Below are positions 9,050 to 18,451 of a stretch of DNA of 64,000 nucleotides, piece by piece. The stretch spans positions 2,954,578 to 3,018,577 of the forward strand of contig CP126531.1 in assembly GCA_030167125.1 (NCBI GenBank). The letters run 5' to 3'. A program made the position numbers and the translations under genes. The stretch's first letter is position 1. Each line of letters begins with the position of its first letter. Source of the stretch: Rhodanobacteraceae bacterium (lineage in GTDB: Bacteria > Pseudomonadota > Gammaproteobacteria > Xanthomonadales > Rhodanobacteraceae). Under the pieces are notes generated by a model. The model was not told the origin of the DNA, made no database searches, and worked only from the letters and a program-made list of their open reading frames with translations.

Positions 9050-9820
9050 CTATGGCAATTCGTTGAACACCAGCCCGGCCAGCTTGGCCGGGTCGAAACC
9101 TGCGACGGCCTGGTTCACCGCGGCGGCGCTGTCGCGTCCGTAACCCACCACCACCACGATGAAGTCGGCGAGGTCGGACAGGATGCGCGCATCCGGTGCG
9201 CCCTTGATCGGCGGTCCGTCGAGGAACAGGTAGCGGTCGGGATAGCGGCAACGCAGCGAGTCGATGACCGCGCGCATGCGGAACGAGGACAGGTATTCCT
9301 CCTGGATTTCGGCCGGTTGACCCGCCGGGATCACGCGCAGGCGCGGCACGCCGGTGTGGTGCAGGATCGGTTCGATGCCCAGCGACGGATCTTCGAGATA
9401 GTCGATCAGTCCGTGGCGGCCCGCGTCGATGCCGAAGGCTTTGTCCTGGCACGGGTGCCGCAGGTCGCAATCGATCAGCAGCGAGGTCTTGGCGGGATCG
9501 AAGGCGAACGACAGCGCCAGGTTGCGCGCGACGAAGCTGCCGCCCGAGCCCGCGCTCATCGGCACCACCAGCGTGGTGAAGTTCTGGCCGTCGCTGAGTT
9601 CCAGCAGGCGCGTGCGGATTTCGCGGAACGCGTCGGTCATGCCCGATTCGGCGTACTCGCGATGGATCAGGCGCCTGGCCTCGAGTTGCGCCGGCGCCAG
9701 CGACTGCGTGTCGCTCATCAATGCGATCGAGCGCGTGCCCATCGCGCGGCGCTGCAGCGGATCGATCGGCGTCGGTGCAGCGTCCTCGTGCATGGCGGCT
9801 TCCGGTTCAACCTTGTTCAT
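9050..9820 (-). CDS. BY-kinase-like (CpsD/CapB) protein with degenerate Walker A
   Basis: This 256-residue soluble protein matches bacterial tyrosine-kinase/MinD-like ATPases in plan. Its Walker A' site is LLIDCDLRHP near residue 131, its Walker B is LFLDGPPI near residue 197, and the N-terminal helix contains FREIRTRLL. The Walker A loop reads SAGSGGSFVARN near residue 105, so the invariant Lys of GxGK[ST] is Gly. The DNA (ggc ggc agc on the coding strand) gives Gly-Gly-Ser without ambiguity. There is no Tyr cluster at the C-terminus, which ends FNELP. It overlaps the Wzc-like gene by 4 bp (ATGA), the usual place of the cytosolic kinase partner. I infer a kinase-dead regulatory or structural partner of the chain-length protein. 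Confidence 0.8.
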   Translation of the reverse strand: MNKVEPEAAMHEDAAPTPIDPLQRRAMGTRSIALMSDTQSLAPAQLEARRLIHREYAESGMTDAFREIRTRLLELSDGQNFTTLVVPMSAGSGGSFVARNLALSFAFDPAKTSLLIDCDLRHPCQDKAFGIDAGRHGLIDYLEDPSLGIEPILHHTGVPRLRVIPAGQPAEIQEEYLSSFRMRAVIDSLRCRYPDRYLFLDGPPIKGAPDARILSDLADFIVVVVGYGRDSAAAVNQAVAGFDPAKLAGLVFNELP

Positions 9821-11403
9821 ACGTGCCTCGCCACGCGGATGAGGTAAAGCGCGACGTAGGCGACCAGCACCAGGATCACGATGCCGATCCATTGCAGGTT
9901 GCGCTTGCGGTCCAGCGCATCATCGTGCGGGCCGCGATAGTACGGCACGCTGGCGAAAACGGGCAGGCCGGTCGCCCGGCCGAGCGCATCGGCGGAACGC
10001 GCGCGCGGATCGAAGCGTGCGATCAGGAACAACAGCCCCAGCGGCACGCACACGCCCAAGGCTATGCCCGCGGCCGCGAAGTGCATCAGCCGCAGGCCCA
10101 CCGGCATCAGCGGCACGCGCGCCGGGTCCTGGATCTTGAACGTGAGCCCGCGCTTTTCCTTGTCGAGATCCATCGAGATGCGCGCCTGCTCGCGGCGCTT
10201 CAACAAATCCTGGTAGGTCGTGCTGACCGCATTGAAGTTGTTGGTGAGCTTGGTCAACTCGTTGGACGACTCCGCGATCTTCTGGCTGCGCGCCAGTTCG
10301 ATTGCAAGTTGTTGCTGGCTTGCCGCCTCGGTTGCGTGCGCGGCGGCGAGTTGGCCGCGGATCTGCGCGAGCTGGGTCTGCAGGTTCGAGTACACCGGGT
10401 TGAAGGTGACCTGATTGTCGATTGCGGTGCCGATGGACGCAGCGGTCTTTTTCTGTGTCTGCGCGGCAGCCAGTTGTTGCTGCAGGTCCTCGATCTGGTG
10501 GCGCGTGCGCACGACGTCCGGGTAGTTGTCGGTGTAGGTCAGCAGCAGCTGGCTGAGGTGCGATTGCAATTGCGCGATCTGCGCGCGGTACACGTCTTCG
10601 CGGGTCTGCACGGTCGAGATCTGCGATTGCCCGCTCAGTGAACCGCCCATCGCGGCGGCTTGTGACCCGAACTGCGCGGCCTGGACCTTGGCGTTTTCGA
10701 TCTGGTTGCGCAAGGCGGAAATGCGCGCGTTGGTGTCGGCGATGCTGCCGGGCGAAGCATCCGGGTGCTTCGCGATGTAGTCCTGCAGCGCGTCCGACGC
10801 CGCGACCAGTTTCCTGTGGTACTCCTCGACCTGGCTGTTCATGAAGTCGTAGGCGCTGGCGCTCTCGGCTTCCTTCGAGGCGAGGCTCTTGGCGATGAAC
10901 AGCTGCGCCATGTCCTTGGTGAGTTTGTAGGCGCGCTCCGGGTCGGAATCGTTGTAGCTGATGTTGAGCAGCAGGTCGCTCTTCGAGCTGGTGATGTCGG
11001 TATGGCCCTTGATGCGGTCGACCAGCTTGTCGCGCTCGATGGGCGACAGCGTGGCCGGATTCCAGCCGCCGTCGCTCAGCAACTGGTCCAGCGAATCTTG
11101 GCTGAAAATGATTTCGCGCGCGATGTCGGCGCGGCTGGCCGCCTCGGTGGTGGCCGCGATGCCTTCGGTCAGCGGCTTGATGACGTTGTTCTGCTGCACC
11201 AGGATCGTGGTTTCGGCCACGAATTTCTTGGGCCAGAACGCGCCGATCACCAGCGCGAGCAGGGCGATGACCGCAAAGATGATGGCCAGCATCACTCGGC
11301 GGCGACGCGCTTCCTTGACGATCGTTTCGGTCAGCGTCGCGACGTTGAACGGGACGCTCGCGGGGAGCGGCGGGGGCGCCGCCGCGATCAGTTCGTTGCT
11401 CAT
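9817..11403 (-). CDS. Polysaccharide chain-length determinant (Wzc/GumC-like), exosortase-system type
   Basis: The protein has 528 residues. A cytoplasmic N-terminal tail leads to a membrane helix at about residues 38-58 and a Wzz-type periplasmic segment containing VIKPLTEGI. A long coiled-coil region with many Gln and Ala heptads spans about residues 200-400, and a second membrane helix sits near residues 445-470. A third hydrophobic segment close to the C-terminus (WIGIVILVLVAYVALYLI) is unusual for Wzz proteins but is seen in exosortase-associated forms. No kinase domain is fused; that role would fall to the overlapping downstream gene. It should span from the inner membrane toward the Wza-like export protein and control polymer length and export. 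Confidence 0.88.
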   Translation of the reverse strand: MSNELIAAAPPPLPASVPFNVATLTETIVKEARRRRVMLAIIFAVIALLALVIGAFWPKKFVAETTILVQQNNVIKPLTEGIAATTEAASRADIAREIIFSQDSLDQLLSDGGWNPATLSPIERDKLVDRIKGHTDITSSKSDLLLNISYNDSDPERAYKLTKDMAQLFIAKSLASKEAESASAYDFMNSQVEEYHRKLVAASDALQDYIAKHPDASPGSIADTNARISALRNQIENAKVQAAQFGSQAAAMGGSLSGQSQISTVQTREDVYRAQIAQLQSHLSQLLLTYTDNYPDVVRTRHQIEDLQQQLAAAQTQKKTAASIGTAIDNQVTFNPVYSNLQTQLAQIRGQLAAAHATEAASQQQLAIELARSQKIAESSNELTKLTNNFNAVSTTYQDLLKRREQARISMDLDKEKRGLTFKIQDPARVPLMPVGLRLMHFAAAGIALGVCVPLGLLFLIARFDPRARSADALGRATGLPVFASVPYYRGPHDDALDRKRNLQWIGIVILVLVAYVALYLIRVARHV

Positions 11404-11422
11404 GGCCTCGTCCCCGGATCCG

Positions 11423-12043
11423 TCAGAAGCTGCGGGTCGGGACCGTGATCACGTCACCCGGTTGCAGCGGGTAATTGGTCGCCAGGTCGCCCGATTGCAG
11501 GATCTTGTCCAGCCGCACCCGGTAGGCCTTGGTGCCGTCGCCGACCTTGCGGTACAGCACCGTGTCGTCGGCCGCGGCGTAGACGTTCACGCCGCCCGCG
11601 GCGAGGATCGCGTCGAGCACGGTCATGCCTTGGTGATACGGCGCCGAGACCGGATGCTGGACCGCACCGGTCACGCTGACGCGGGTCAGGTATTCATGGC
11701 TGCGCAGCTGGGTGACGATCACCGCCACCTGCGGATCGCGCACGTAGGCCTTCAGCTTGTCCTGGATTTCGTTGGAAACCTGGGTGGGAGTCTGGCCGCC
11801 GGCTTCCACGTCACCGATCAGGGGCACGGTGATCTTGCCGTCCGGGCGAACCGGCACGCTGACGCTCAACTCGGGGTTCTGCCAGACCGTGACCTGCAAT
11901 TGGTCGTCCACGCCGATGTGGTAATCGGTGACCGCCTCGGGGTGGGCCGTGACCGGCGGGGCCTCGTTCGAAGCCGGCATGGTGGTGCAGGCGGCCAATA
12001 GCAGCAGGCACGCCAGACTGCAAAGGCGGACAAGGGTTTTCAT
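11423..12043 (-). CDS. Polysaccharide export lipoprotein (Wza/GumB-like)
   Basis: The protein has 206 residues from the ATG at 12043. A lipoprotein signal ends LLLLAAC with the lipidated Cys at residue 19. It contains a Poly_export domain (DYHIGVDDQLQVTVWQNPEL) and an SLBB-like region (VSVTGAVQHPV) leading to LQPGDVITVP near the end. It is GumB-sized, about half the length of E. coli Wza, and lacks the C-terminal amphipathic helix that forms the Wza outer-membrane pore. That is consistent with a separate barrel protein being encoded in the operon. It is the first gene of the EPS operon, 19 bp before the chain-length gene and about 69 nt after the predicted sigma-54 start site. Confidence 0.9.
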   Translation of the reverse strand: MKTLVRLCSLACLLLLAACTTMPASNEAPPVTAHPEAVTDYHIGVDDQLQVTVWQNPELSVSVPVRPDGKITVPLIGDVEAGGQTPTQVSNEIQDKLKAYVRDPQVAVIVTQLRSHEYLTRVSVTGAVQHPVSAPYHQGMTVLDAILAAGGVNVYAAADDTVLYRKVGDGTKAYRVRLDKILQSGDLATNYPLQPGDVITVPTRSF

Positions 12044-12079
12044 TGCTTGAGCCCCTAAAAAGTGGTCAGGATGGCGCAC

Positions 12080-12110
12080 TGGAAAACGTGAAACGTATCA
12101 CGGTTTTCCA
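12080..12110 (-). promoter_or_regulatory. Predicted 5'-terminal mRNA hairpin of the EPS operon
   Basis: On the minus strand, TGGAAAACCGTG and CACGTTTTCCA pair over 11 bp with one bulged C, around an 8-nt loop. If the sigma-54 promoter at 12122-12138 is used, transcription starts near 12112 and this stem begins at about +3. Such a stem could protect the 5' end from decay or act as an RNA-binding site. Because it is palindromic DNA at +1 to +33, it could equally be a repressor operator. Only the sequence symmetry and position are observed. Confidence 0.55.
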
Positions 12111-12121
12111 TTCAAAGCATC

Positions 12122-12138
12122 AAGCAAGTTGCATGCCA
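12122..12138 (-). promoter_or_regulatory. Sigma-54 (RpoN) promoter of the EPS operon
   Basis: On the minus strand the sequence is TGGCATG-CAAC-TTGCTT. It matches the -24/-12 consensus TGGCACG-N4-TTGCW with one mismatch (C to T) and the required 10 bp between GG and GC. The predicted start is near 12112, and the first gene (wza-like) begins 69 nt further on. Exosortase-type EPS loci are often linked to the PrsK/PrsR two-component system and RpoN, which fits. The activator would have to bind inside the upstream epimerase gene; I could not identify its site. Confidence 0.68.
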
Positions 12139-12158
12139 CAACGGGCTAAAAACTCGCC

Positions 12159-13166
12159 TCAAACCCCGTAGTAGCGCCGGTACCAGTCGACGAAACGCCG
12201 CACGCCTTCCTCCACCGGCGTGTCGGGACGATAGCCGGTGTCGGCCATCAGTTCCGTGACCTCGGCGCTGGTATCGGGAACGTCGCCGGGTTGCAGCGGC
12301 AACAGGTTCTTCTCGGCCTTGCGGCCGAGGCAGGCTTCCAGCATCTCGATGTAATGCGAAAGCTGGACGGGATGGCTGTTGCCGATGTTGTACACGCGGT
12401 AGGGCGCCGCCGACGTCGCCGAGTTCGGGTGCAGCGGGTCGTAGGCTGGATCGGGGCCGGGCACGCGATCGAGGGTGCGGACCACGCCTTCCACGATGTC
12501 GTCGATGTAGGTGAAATCGCGGGTATGGTGGCCATGGTTGAACACGTCGATCGGCTCGCCCGCGAGGATTTTCCGGGTGAACAGGAACAGCGCCATGTCC
12601 GGCCGGCCCCACGGACCGTAGACCGTGAAGAAGCGCAGGCCGGTGGTCGGCAGGTTGTAGAGATGGCTGTAGGTGTGCGCCATCAATTCGTTGGCCTTCT
12701 TGGTGGCCGCGTACAGGCTGACCGGATGGTCGACCGGGTCCTGCACCGAAAACGGCAGCTTGCGGTTGGCGCCATAGACCGAGCTGGACGACGCGTACAC
12801 CAGGTGCTCGACCTTGCCGTGCCGGCAGGCTTCCAGGATGTTGATGAAGCCGACCAGGTTCGATTCGACGTAGGCGTACGGGTTTTCGATGGAGTAGCGC
12901 ACGCCGGCCTGCGCGGCCAGGTTCACCACGCGCTGCGGCCGGAAATCGTGGAAGGCTTTTTCCAGCGCCGGCCGGTCCTCGATGCTGAGCTTGGCGAACC
13001 TGAAGGTCGGATGCGGCGTCAGCCGGTCCAGCCGCGCCTGTTTCAGCGTGACGTCGTAGTAGTCGTTGAGATTGTCGACGCCCAGTACGTCATCGCCGCG
13101 CGCCAGCAGGCGCAGGCTCAGGGCTGATCCGATGAAACCGGCGGCGCCGGTGACGAGGATGCGCAT
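12159..13166 (-). CDS. UDP-glucuronate 4-epimerase-type NAD-dependent epimerase
   Basis: The 335-residue short-chain dehydrogenase/reductase has an N-terminal NAD-binding GAAGFIGS (residues 7-14) and the catalytic YAATKK (Tyr about residue 150). It also has the run [16 protein letters not shown] and [15 protein letters not shown], which are typical of the CapI/LspL group. These enzymes interconvert UDP-glucuronate and UDP-galacturonate in the cytoplasm. It starts 9 bp after the UDP-sugar dehydrogenase gene, so the two form a transcription unit supplying uronic-acid donors. The sigma-54 promoter of the EPS operon lies just after its stop codon. The N-acetylated UDP-uronate (TviC-type) is an alternative substrate given its partner. 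Confidence 0.85.
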   Translation of the reverse strand: MRILVTGAAGFIGSALSLRLLARGDDVLGVDNLNDYYDVTLKQARLDRLTPHPTFRFAKLSIEDRPALEKAFHDFRPQRVVNLAAQAGVRYSIENPYAYVESNLVGFINILEACRHGKVEHLVYASSSSVYGANRKLPFSVQDPVDHPVSLYAATKKANELMAHTYSHLYNLPTTGLRFFTVYGPWGRPDMALFLFTRKILAGEPIDVFNHGHHTRDFTYIDDIVEGVVRTLDRVPGPDPAYDPLHPNSATSAAPYRVYNIGNSHPVQLSHYIEMLEACLGRKAEKNLLPLQPGDVPDTSAEVTELMADTGYRPDTPVEEGVRRFVDWYRRYYGV

Positions 13167-13175
13167 GCTGTCTCC

Positions 13176-14468
<1,293 letters not shown>

Positions 14469-14512
14469 GCGGATTCCTTCTGGGATGCGTGCCGGGCACG
14501 GTTGAAAGCGGG

Positions 14513-15400
14513 TTATGCTGGCACGCGGCGCCTGAATTGCAAAGCAAGCAGGGCCACTCCGATCAGCGCGATCCCGATCCATTCAGGGTTGGATGGCTGC
14601 TCGTGCAACAGGCCCCACGCGAACAGCACCCCGGCGACCGGCACCGCCAGGCTGGTCAACCCCGCCACGTTGGCCGACAGGCGCTGCACCACCAGCGCCC
14701 ACAAGACCCAGCACACGCCCGACGACAGCAGGCCGTTGTACAACAAGGCGGCGACGTAGGTGCCGGTCCATTCCAGCGGCCGCTGCGGAGCGACGAGCGC
14801 GACGATGACCAGGCCGAGGGTGCCAATCAGCATCTGCCACGCGGTCAGGCGCAGCGGCGTGACATCCGGATGCCGCTGGAACAGGCGCTTCGACAACACC
14901 GTCGCGACCGCCCACGCCAAGCCTGCAAGCAGCGCCAGCGCGATGCCGTGCGGCGCACCCAGCGGCCGCCAGGGTTCGACCACGCACGCGAAACCCGCAG
15001 CCGCCACCACGATGCACAGCCAACGCGTCGGGCCCGGTTTTTCGTGCAACCACCACCACGCCAGCGGCACCACCCAGAACGGCATCGTGTAGGCGAGCAA
15101 CGCGGTCTTGCCCGCGCCGCCCGACACCAGCGCCCACTGCGCCAGCGCCTGGAACGCGCAGGTCTGGCACAAGCCGATCGCGATCGTCGGCAGCCACGGC
15201 GTCGGTTGCAGCGGATCGCGGCGCAAGGCCAGCAGCGCGAACAGCACGACCGTGCCGATCACGTAACGCTGCGCCGAGAAGGTGAACGGTCCGCTGTAAT
15301 GCGTCGCGACCTTCATCACCGTCCAGTTGAGGCTCCACACGATGGTGAGGACCAGCAAGCCGATCCATGCGGCGCGTTCGGGGGCATGGGTGTGGGACAT
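14513..15400 (-). CDS. DMT-superfamily transporter (EamA family)
   Basis: The 295-residue protein has about ten closely spaced hydrophobic helices arranged as two EamA repeats, each of about 140 residues (first repeat near residues 12-140, second near 155-285). Short basic loops set the usual orientation, and a histidine/acidic N-terminus (MSHTHAPE) precedes helix 1. Such proteins export amino acids, nucleobases or other metabolites across the inner membrane; the substrate cannot be told here. It lies 44 bp upstream of the nucleotide-sugar dehydrogenase start on the same strand and divergent from the beta-propeller gene, with a 69-bp spacer. A link to the polysaccharide locus is not evident. 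Confidence 0.82.
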   Translation of the reverse strand: MSHTHAPERAAWIGLLVLTIVWSLNWTVMKVATHYSGPFTFSAQRYVIGTVVLFALLALRRDPLQPTPWLPTIAIGLCQTCAFQALAQWALVSGGAGKTALLAYTMPFWVVPLAWWWLHEKPGPTRWLCIVVAAAGFACVVEPWRPLGAPHGIALALLAGLAWAVATVLSKRLFQRHPDVTPLRLTAWQMLIGTLGLVIVALVAPQRPLEWTGTYVAALLYNGLLSSGVCWVLWALVVQRLSANVAGLTSLAVPVAGVLFAWGLLHEQPSNPEWIGIALIGVALLALQFRRRVPA

Positions 15401-15469
15401 GGCGCGAAGCGTCCGCTAAGGAACGCCAAGGATAGTGCGCGGCTGGTCCTGACGAGACGGGAGTCATCC

Positions 15470-16498
15470 ATGCAACGCTCCGCACTGGCCGTGTTCGCGA
15501 TGTTGATGCCCGTTTGCGCTTTCGCCGCGACCGGCGGCTGGAAGATCCAGCAACGTTATCCGCTGGGCGGCGAAGGCGGCTGGGATTACCTTGCGCTCGA
15601 TCAGGCCTCGCAGCATCTCTATATAAGCCGCTCGGACCGCGTGATCGTGCTGGATGCGCGCGACGGCAAGCGCGTCGGCGAGATCGATGGCTTGTCCGGA
15701 GTGCACGGCATCGCGCTCGCCGACGATTTGCACAAGGGTTTCATCAGCAACGGGCATGCAGATACCGTAACCGTGTTCGATCCCGCCACGTTGAAAGTGG
15801 AAAAGACCGTCGCGGTGGACGCGAAGGATCCGGACGGCATCGTGTACGACCCGTATTCGCATCGCGTATTCACGTTCAATGGCGACAGCAACGACGCCAG
15901 CGTGATCGACGCGAAGAGCGGCAAGCTGCTGGGCCACGTCGCGTTGCCGGGAGGACCCGAGTTCCCGGTCAGCGACGGACACGGGCACGTGTTCGACAAC
16001 ATCGAAAGTAAAAACGCACTGGTCGAGATCGATCCCGTGGCGATGAAAGTCACCGCGACCTGGCCGCTGAAGGATTGCGACAGCCCGTCGGGGCTCGCGA
16101 TCGACGTCGCGCACCACCGCCTGTTCTCGGTATGCCAGAACAAGGTCATGGCGGTGACCGACGCGACCGACGGCAGGCAGGTCGCGAGCGTGCCGATCGG
16201 TGAAGGCCCGGACGCCGCGCGGTACGACGCGCAACGCGGACTGGTGTTCAGTTCCAACGGCCACAGCGGCACCTTGACCGTGGTGCGCGAGGCCGCGCCG
16301 GATCGTTACGAAGTGCTCGCGAACGTGCCGACCCAGAAGAGCGCGCGCACGATGGCGCTGGACGACGCGACCGGGCGCATCTATCTCTCCGCCGCGGAAT
16401 TGGGACCGCGGCCCGCGCCGACCGCGGCCGATCCGCATCCGCGCCCGACGGTGAAGCCGGGCAGCTTCACGATCCTGGTGGTGGGGCCGACGCACTGA
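15470..16498 (+). CDS. Secreted YncE-like beta-propeller protein
   Basis: The protein has 342 residues with a signal peptide of 19 residues (ending VCAFA). About seven repeats of roughly 40 residues follow, carrying motifs such as YISRSDRVIVLDARDGKRV, FDPATLKVEKTV and VIDAKSGKLLG, which mark the blades of a YncE/40-residue beta-propeller. These proteins are periplasmic and their function is poorly known; some bind DNA or redox cofactors. The C-terminus is Pro-rich. The gene stands alone between a divergent transporter gene and a DUF72 gene 48 bp downstream on the same strand. No catalytic motif is visible. Confidence 0.8.
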   Translation: MQRSALAVFAMLMPVCAFAATGGWKIQQRYPLGGEGGWDYLALDQASQHLYISRSDRVIVLDARDGKRVGEIDGLSGVHGIALADDLHKGFISNGHADTVTVFDPATLKVEKTVAVDAKDPDGIVYDPYSHRVFTFNGDSNDASVIDAKSGKLLGHVALPGGPEFPVSDGHGHVFDNIESKNALVEIDPVAMKVTATWPLKDCDSPSGLAIDVAHHRLFSVCQNKVMAVTDATDGRQVASVPIGEGPDAARYDAQRGLVFSSNGHSGTLTVVREAAPDRYEVLANVPTQKSARTMALDDATGRIYLSAAELGPRPAPTAADPHPRPTVKPGSFTILVVGPTH

Positions 16499-16546
16499 GC
16501 CTCGCGCTTCATCCGCCGATCACGCGTGCGCCCGTTCAATGGGCGG

Positions 16547-17416
16547 ATGGCAAGGATTCGCATCGGCATCTCGGGCTGGCGCTACCCGCCCTGGCGCGGC
16601 GTGTTTTATCCGAAGGACCTGGTGCAGCGCGACGAACTCGCGTACGCGTCGCGGCATTTTCCAAGCATCGAATTGAACGGCTCGTTCTATTCGCTGCAGC
16701 GGCCGGAAAGTTATGCAAGCTGGCGCGAAGCGACGCCGCGTGGCTTCGTGTTCGCGGTGAAGGCGCCGCGCTTCATCACGCACGTCAAGCGGCTGCGCGA
16801 CATCGACGCGCCGCTGGCGAATTTCTTCGCGTCCGGCGCGTTCGAACTGCGCGACAAATTCGGGCCGGTGCTGTGGCAGTTCCCCGCCCGCTTCAAGTAC
16901 GACCACGACCTGTTCGCGCGCTTCTTCGAGCGCCTGCCGCGCGATACCGAAGCCGCGCTGAAGCTGGCGCGCCGGCGCGACTTCCGGATGAAAGGCCGCG
17001 CGCGGCTGGCGATCGACCGCAATCGCCGGCTGCGCCACGCCATCGAAATTCGCAATCCGGAATTTCTCGAAGCATCGTTCATCGCGCTGCTGCGTGAGCA
17101 CGACATCGCGCTGGTGGTGGCGGACACCGCCGGCAAGTGGCCGTACGTCGAGGAAGTCACCGCGAGCTTCATGTACCTGCGCCTGCACGGCGACGTGCAG
17201 TTGTACACCAGTGGCTACACCGATCAGGCGCTGGAGCGCTGGGCCGCGCGCATTCGCGCGTGGAGTACCGGCTCGCAACCGCGCGATGCCGCGCGCGTGC
17301 AGGGTGCGCCTGCACCGCCACGCCGCAAGTCGCGCGACGTGTACTGCTACTTCGACAACGATGCCAAGGTACGCGCGCCATTCGATGCGGCGAAGCTGAT
17401 CGAAAAACTGAGCTAG
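16547..17416 (+). CDS. DUF72 domain-containing protein
   Basis: This 289-residue cytoplasmic protein begins MARIRIGISGWRYPPWRG and continues with SIELNGSFYSLQRPESYASW. It also contains FVFAVKAPRFITH near residue 65, LWQFPARFKYD near residue 105, IEIRNPEF near residue 165 and YLRLHGDVQLY near residue 210, all marks of the DUF72 TIM-barrel family. A family role has not been established; distant similarity to endonuclease IV-type barrels is known. I chose the ATG at 16547 because it precedes the conserved start. A GTG at 16526 would add seven residues. A composite palindromic repeat follows the stop codon and may act as terminator. Confidence 0.83.
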   Translation: MARIRIGISGWRYPPWRGVFYPKDLVQRDELAYASRHFPSIELNGSFYSLQRPESYASWREATPRGFVFAVKAPRFITHVKRLRDIDAPLANFFASGAFELRDKFGPVLWQFPARFKYDHDLFARFFERLPRDTEAALKLARRRDFRMKGRARLAIDRNRRLRHAIEIRNPEFLEASFIALLREHDIALVVADTAGKWPYVEEVTASFMYLRLHGDVQLYTSGYTDQALERWAARIRAWSTGSQPRDAARVQGAPAPPRRKSRDVYCYFDNDAKVRAPFDAAKLIEKLS

Positions 17417-17436
17417 AACCTATTTCAATATTGGAA

Positions 17437-17551
17437 CCGTTCGTGTTGAGCGTAGCGGAGCGAAGCTCCGCGAAGTCGAAACACATATTTCACAGCGATT
17501 TCCTGGCCCTTCGACTTCGCGCCTTCGGCGCTACGCTCAGGGCGAACGGGG
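17437..17551. repeat. Composite inverted REP-like element between convergent genes
   Basis: Two arms of about 45 bp face each other: the left reads TTCGTGTTGAGCGTAGCGG and the right ends CTACGCTCAGGGCGAACGGG. About 22 bp lie between them, and each arm has its own small stem. This pattern resembles the CCCTTCGAC...CTCAGGGCGAACGG intergenic repeat common in proteobacteria. It sits between the convergent DUF72 and bioC genes and could fold into a bidirectional terminator. Confidence 0.7.
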
Positions 17552-17569
17552 ACTTTGAGATAAGGCTAG

Positions 17570-18451
17570 TCAAGCGCGCGGCGGACGTTCCGCCCACTTG
17601 ATCACTTCGAACGGCGTTTCGCGTCCGCCGTGGCGCGGCAGGAAACCTTCGGGCGCGCCCCACGCGTGCAGCGTGATGATTTCCCACGTTGCCGGAATGC
17701 GCCCGTTGCGGCGGCGGGTTTCGTACGCGTCCAACATCTTCTGGAAACGCGCCTTGCCGGTGAGCGCGTGCGGACGTTCGCGATCGGCGTTGGTGGCGCC
17801 GAGGCCTTTCAGATCCGCCAACAGGCCGCGCACGTCGGCGTAGTCCAACATGATGCGGTCGGTGTCCAGCACCGGATCCTTGAGGCCAGCTGCCAGCGCC
17901 GCGTCGCCGACGTCGCGCAGGTCGAGAAAACGGCCGACATGCGCCTGCGTCGCGTCTGCGGCGGCCCACGCCGCGCGAAGCTCGATCAACGTGTCGGGGC
18001 CGACGCTGGACGCCACCATGAAGCCGCCGGGCTTCAACACCCGCGCGCATTCCTTCAGCAACGGGCGCGGCGTCTCGCACCATTGCAGGCACAGGCTTGA
18101 ATACACCACGTCCATGCTGCGGTCGGGAAACGGCAGTGCCTGCCCGTCCGCGCACACGCGCTGATACGGCTTCCACCAACCGCGGTGCCGGCGCGCTTCG
18201 CGCAGCATCGGCAGCGACACGTCCAGCGCGATCACTTCGGCGTCGCGCCAGCGTTTTTTCAACAAGGCGGTGCCGCGGCCCGTGCCGCAACCGATGTCGA
18301 GCACGCGCTGCGGTGCACCTTCGTAGTAGTCGAGGCTTTCGAACAGGCGAGACTCTACTTCGCGCTGCAGCGCGTCGTGCAGCTCGTAGGTCGATGCGGC
18401 GCGCGCGAAGGCACGCCGCACCTGCCGCGTATCGAGCCGTTGTTCCGTCAT
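17570..18451 (-). CDS. bioC: Malonyl-ACP O-methyltransferase
   Basis: The protein has 293 residues. The N-terminus (RRAFARAASTYELHDALQRE) is typical of BioC. The SAM-binding motif I is VLDIGCGTGRGT near residue 50, and SSLCLQWC plus LKPGGFMVAS complete the class I methyltransferase core. BioC methylates the free carboxyl of malonyl-ACP so that it can enter fatty-acid elongation as a disguised primer for pimeloyl-ACP. It is the last gene of the bioB-bioF-bioH-bioC operon, overlapping bioH by 4 bp (ATGA). The C-terminus (residues 225-293) carries family motifs such as EIITLHAWG. No bioA or bioD is found in the window. Confidence 0.92.
   Translation of the reverse strand: MTEQRLDTRQVRRAFARAASTYELHDALQREVESRLFESLDYYEGAPQRVLDIGCGTGRGTALLKKRWRDAEVIALDVSLPMLREARRHRGWWKPYQRVCADGQALPFPDRSMDVVYSSLCLQWCETPRPLLKECARVLKPGGFMVASSVGPDTLIELRAAWAAADATQAHVGRFLDLRDVGDAALAAGLKDPVLDTDRIMLDYADVRGLLADLKGLGATNADRERPHALTGKARFQKMLDAYETRRRNGRIPATWEIITLHAWGAPEGFLPRHGGRETPFEVIKWAERPPRA

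Noticed and set aside
15401..15469. Regulatory site between the DMT transporter and the beta-propeller gene
   Set aside because: The 69-bp spacer must hold promoters, but no palindrome or clear -10/-35 pair stands out.
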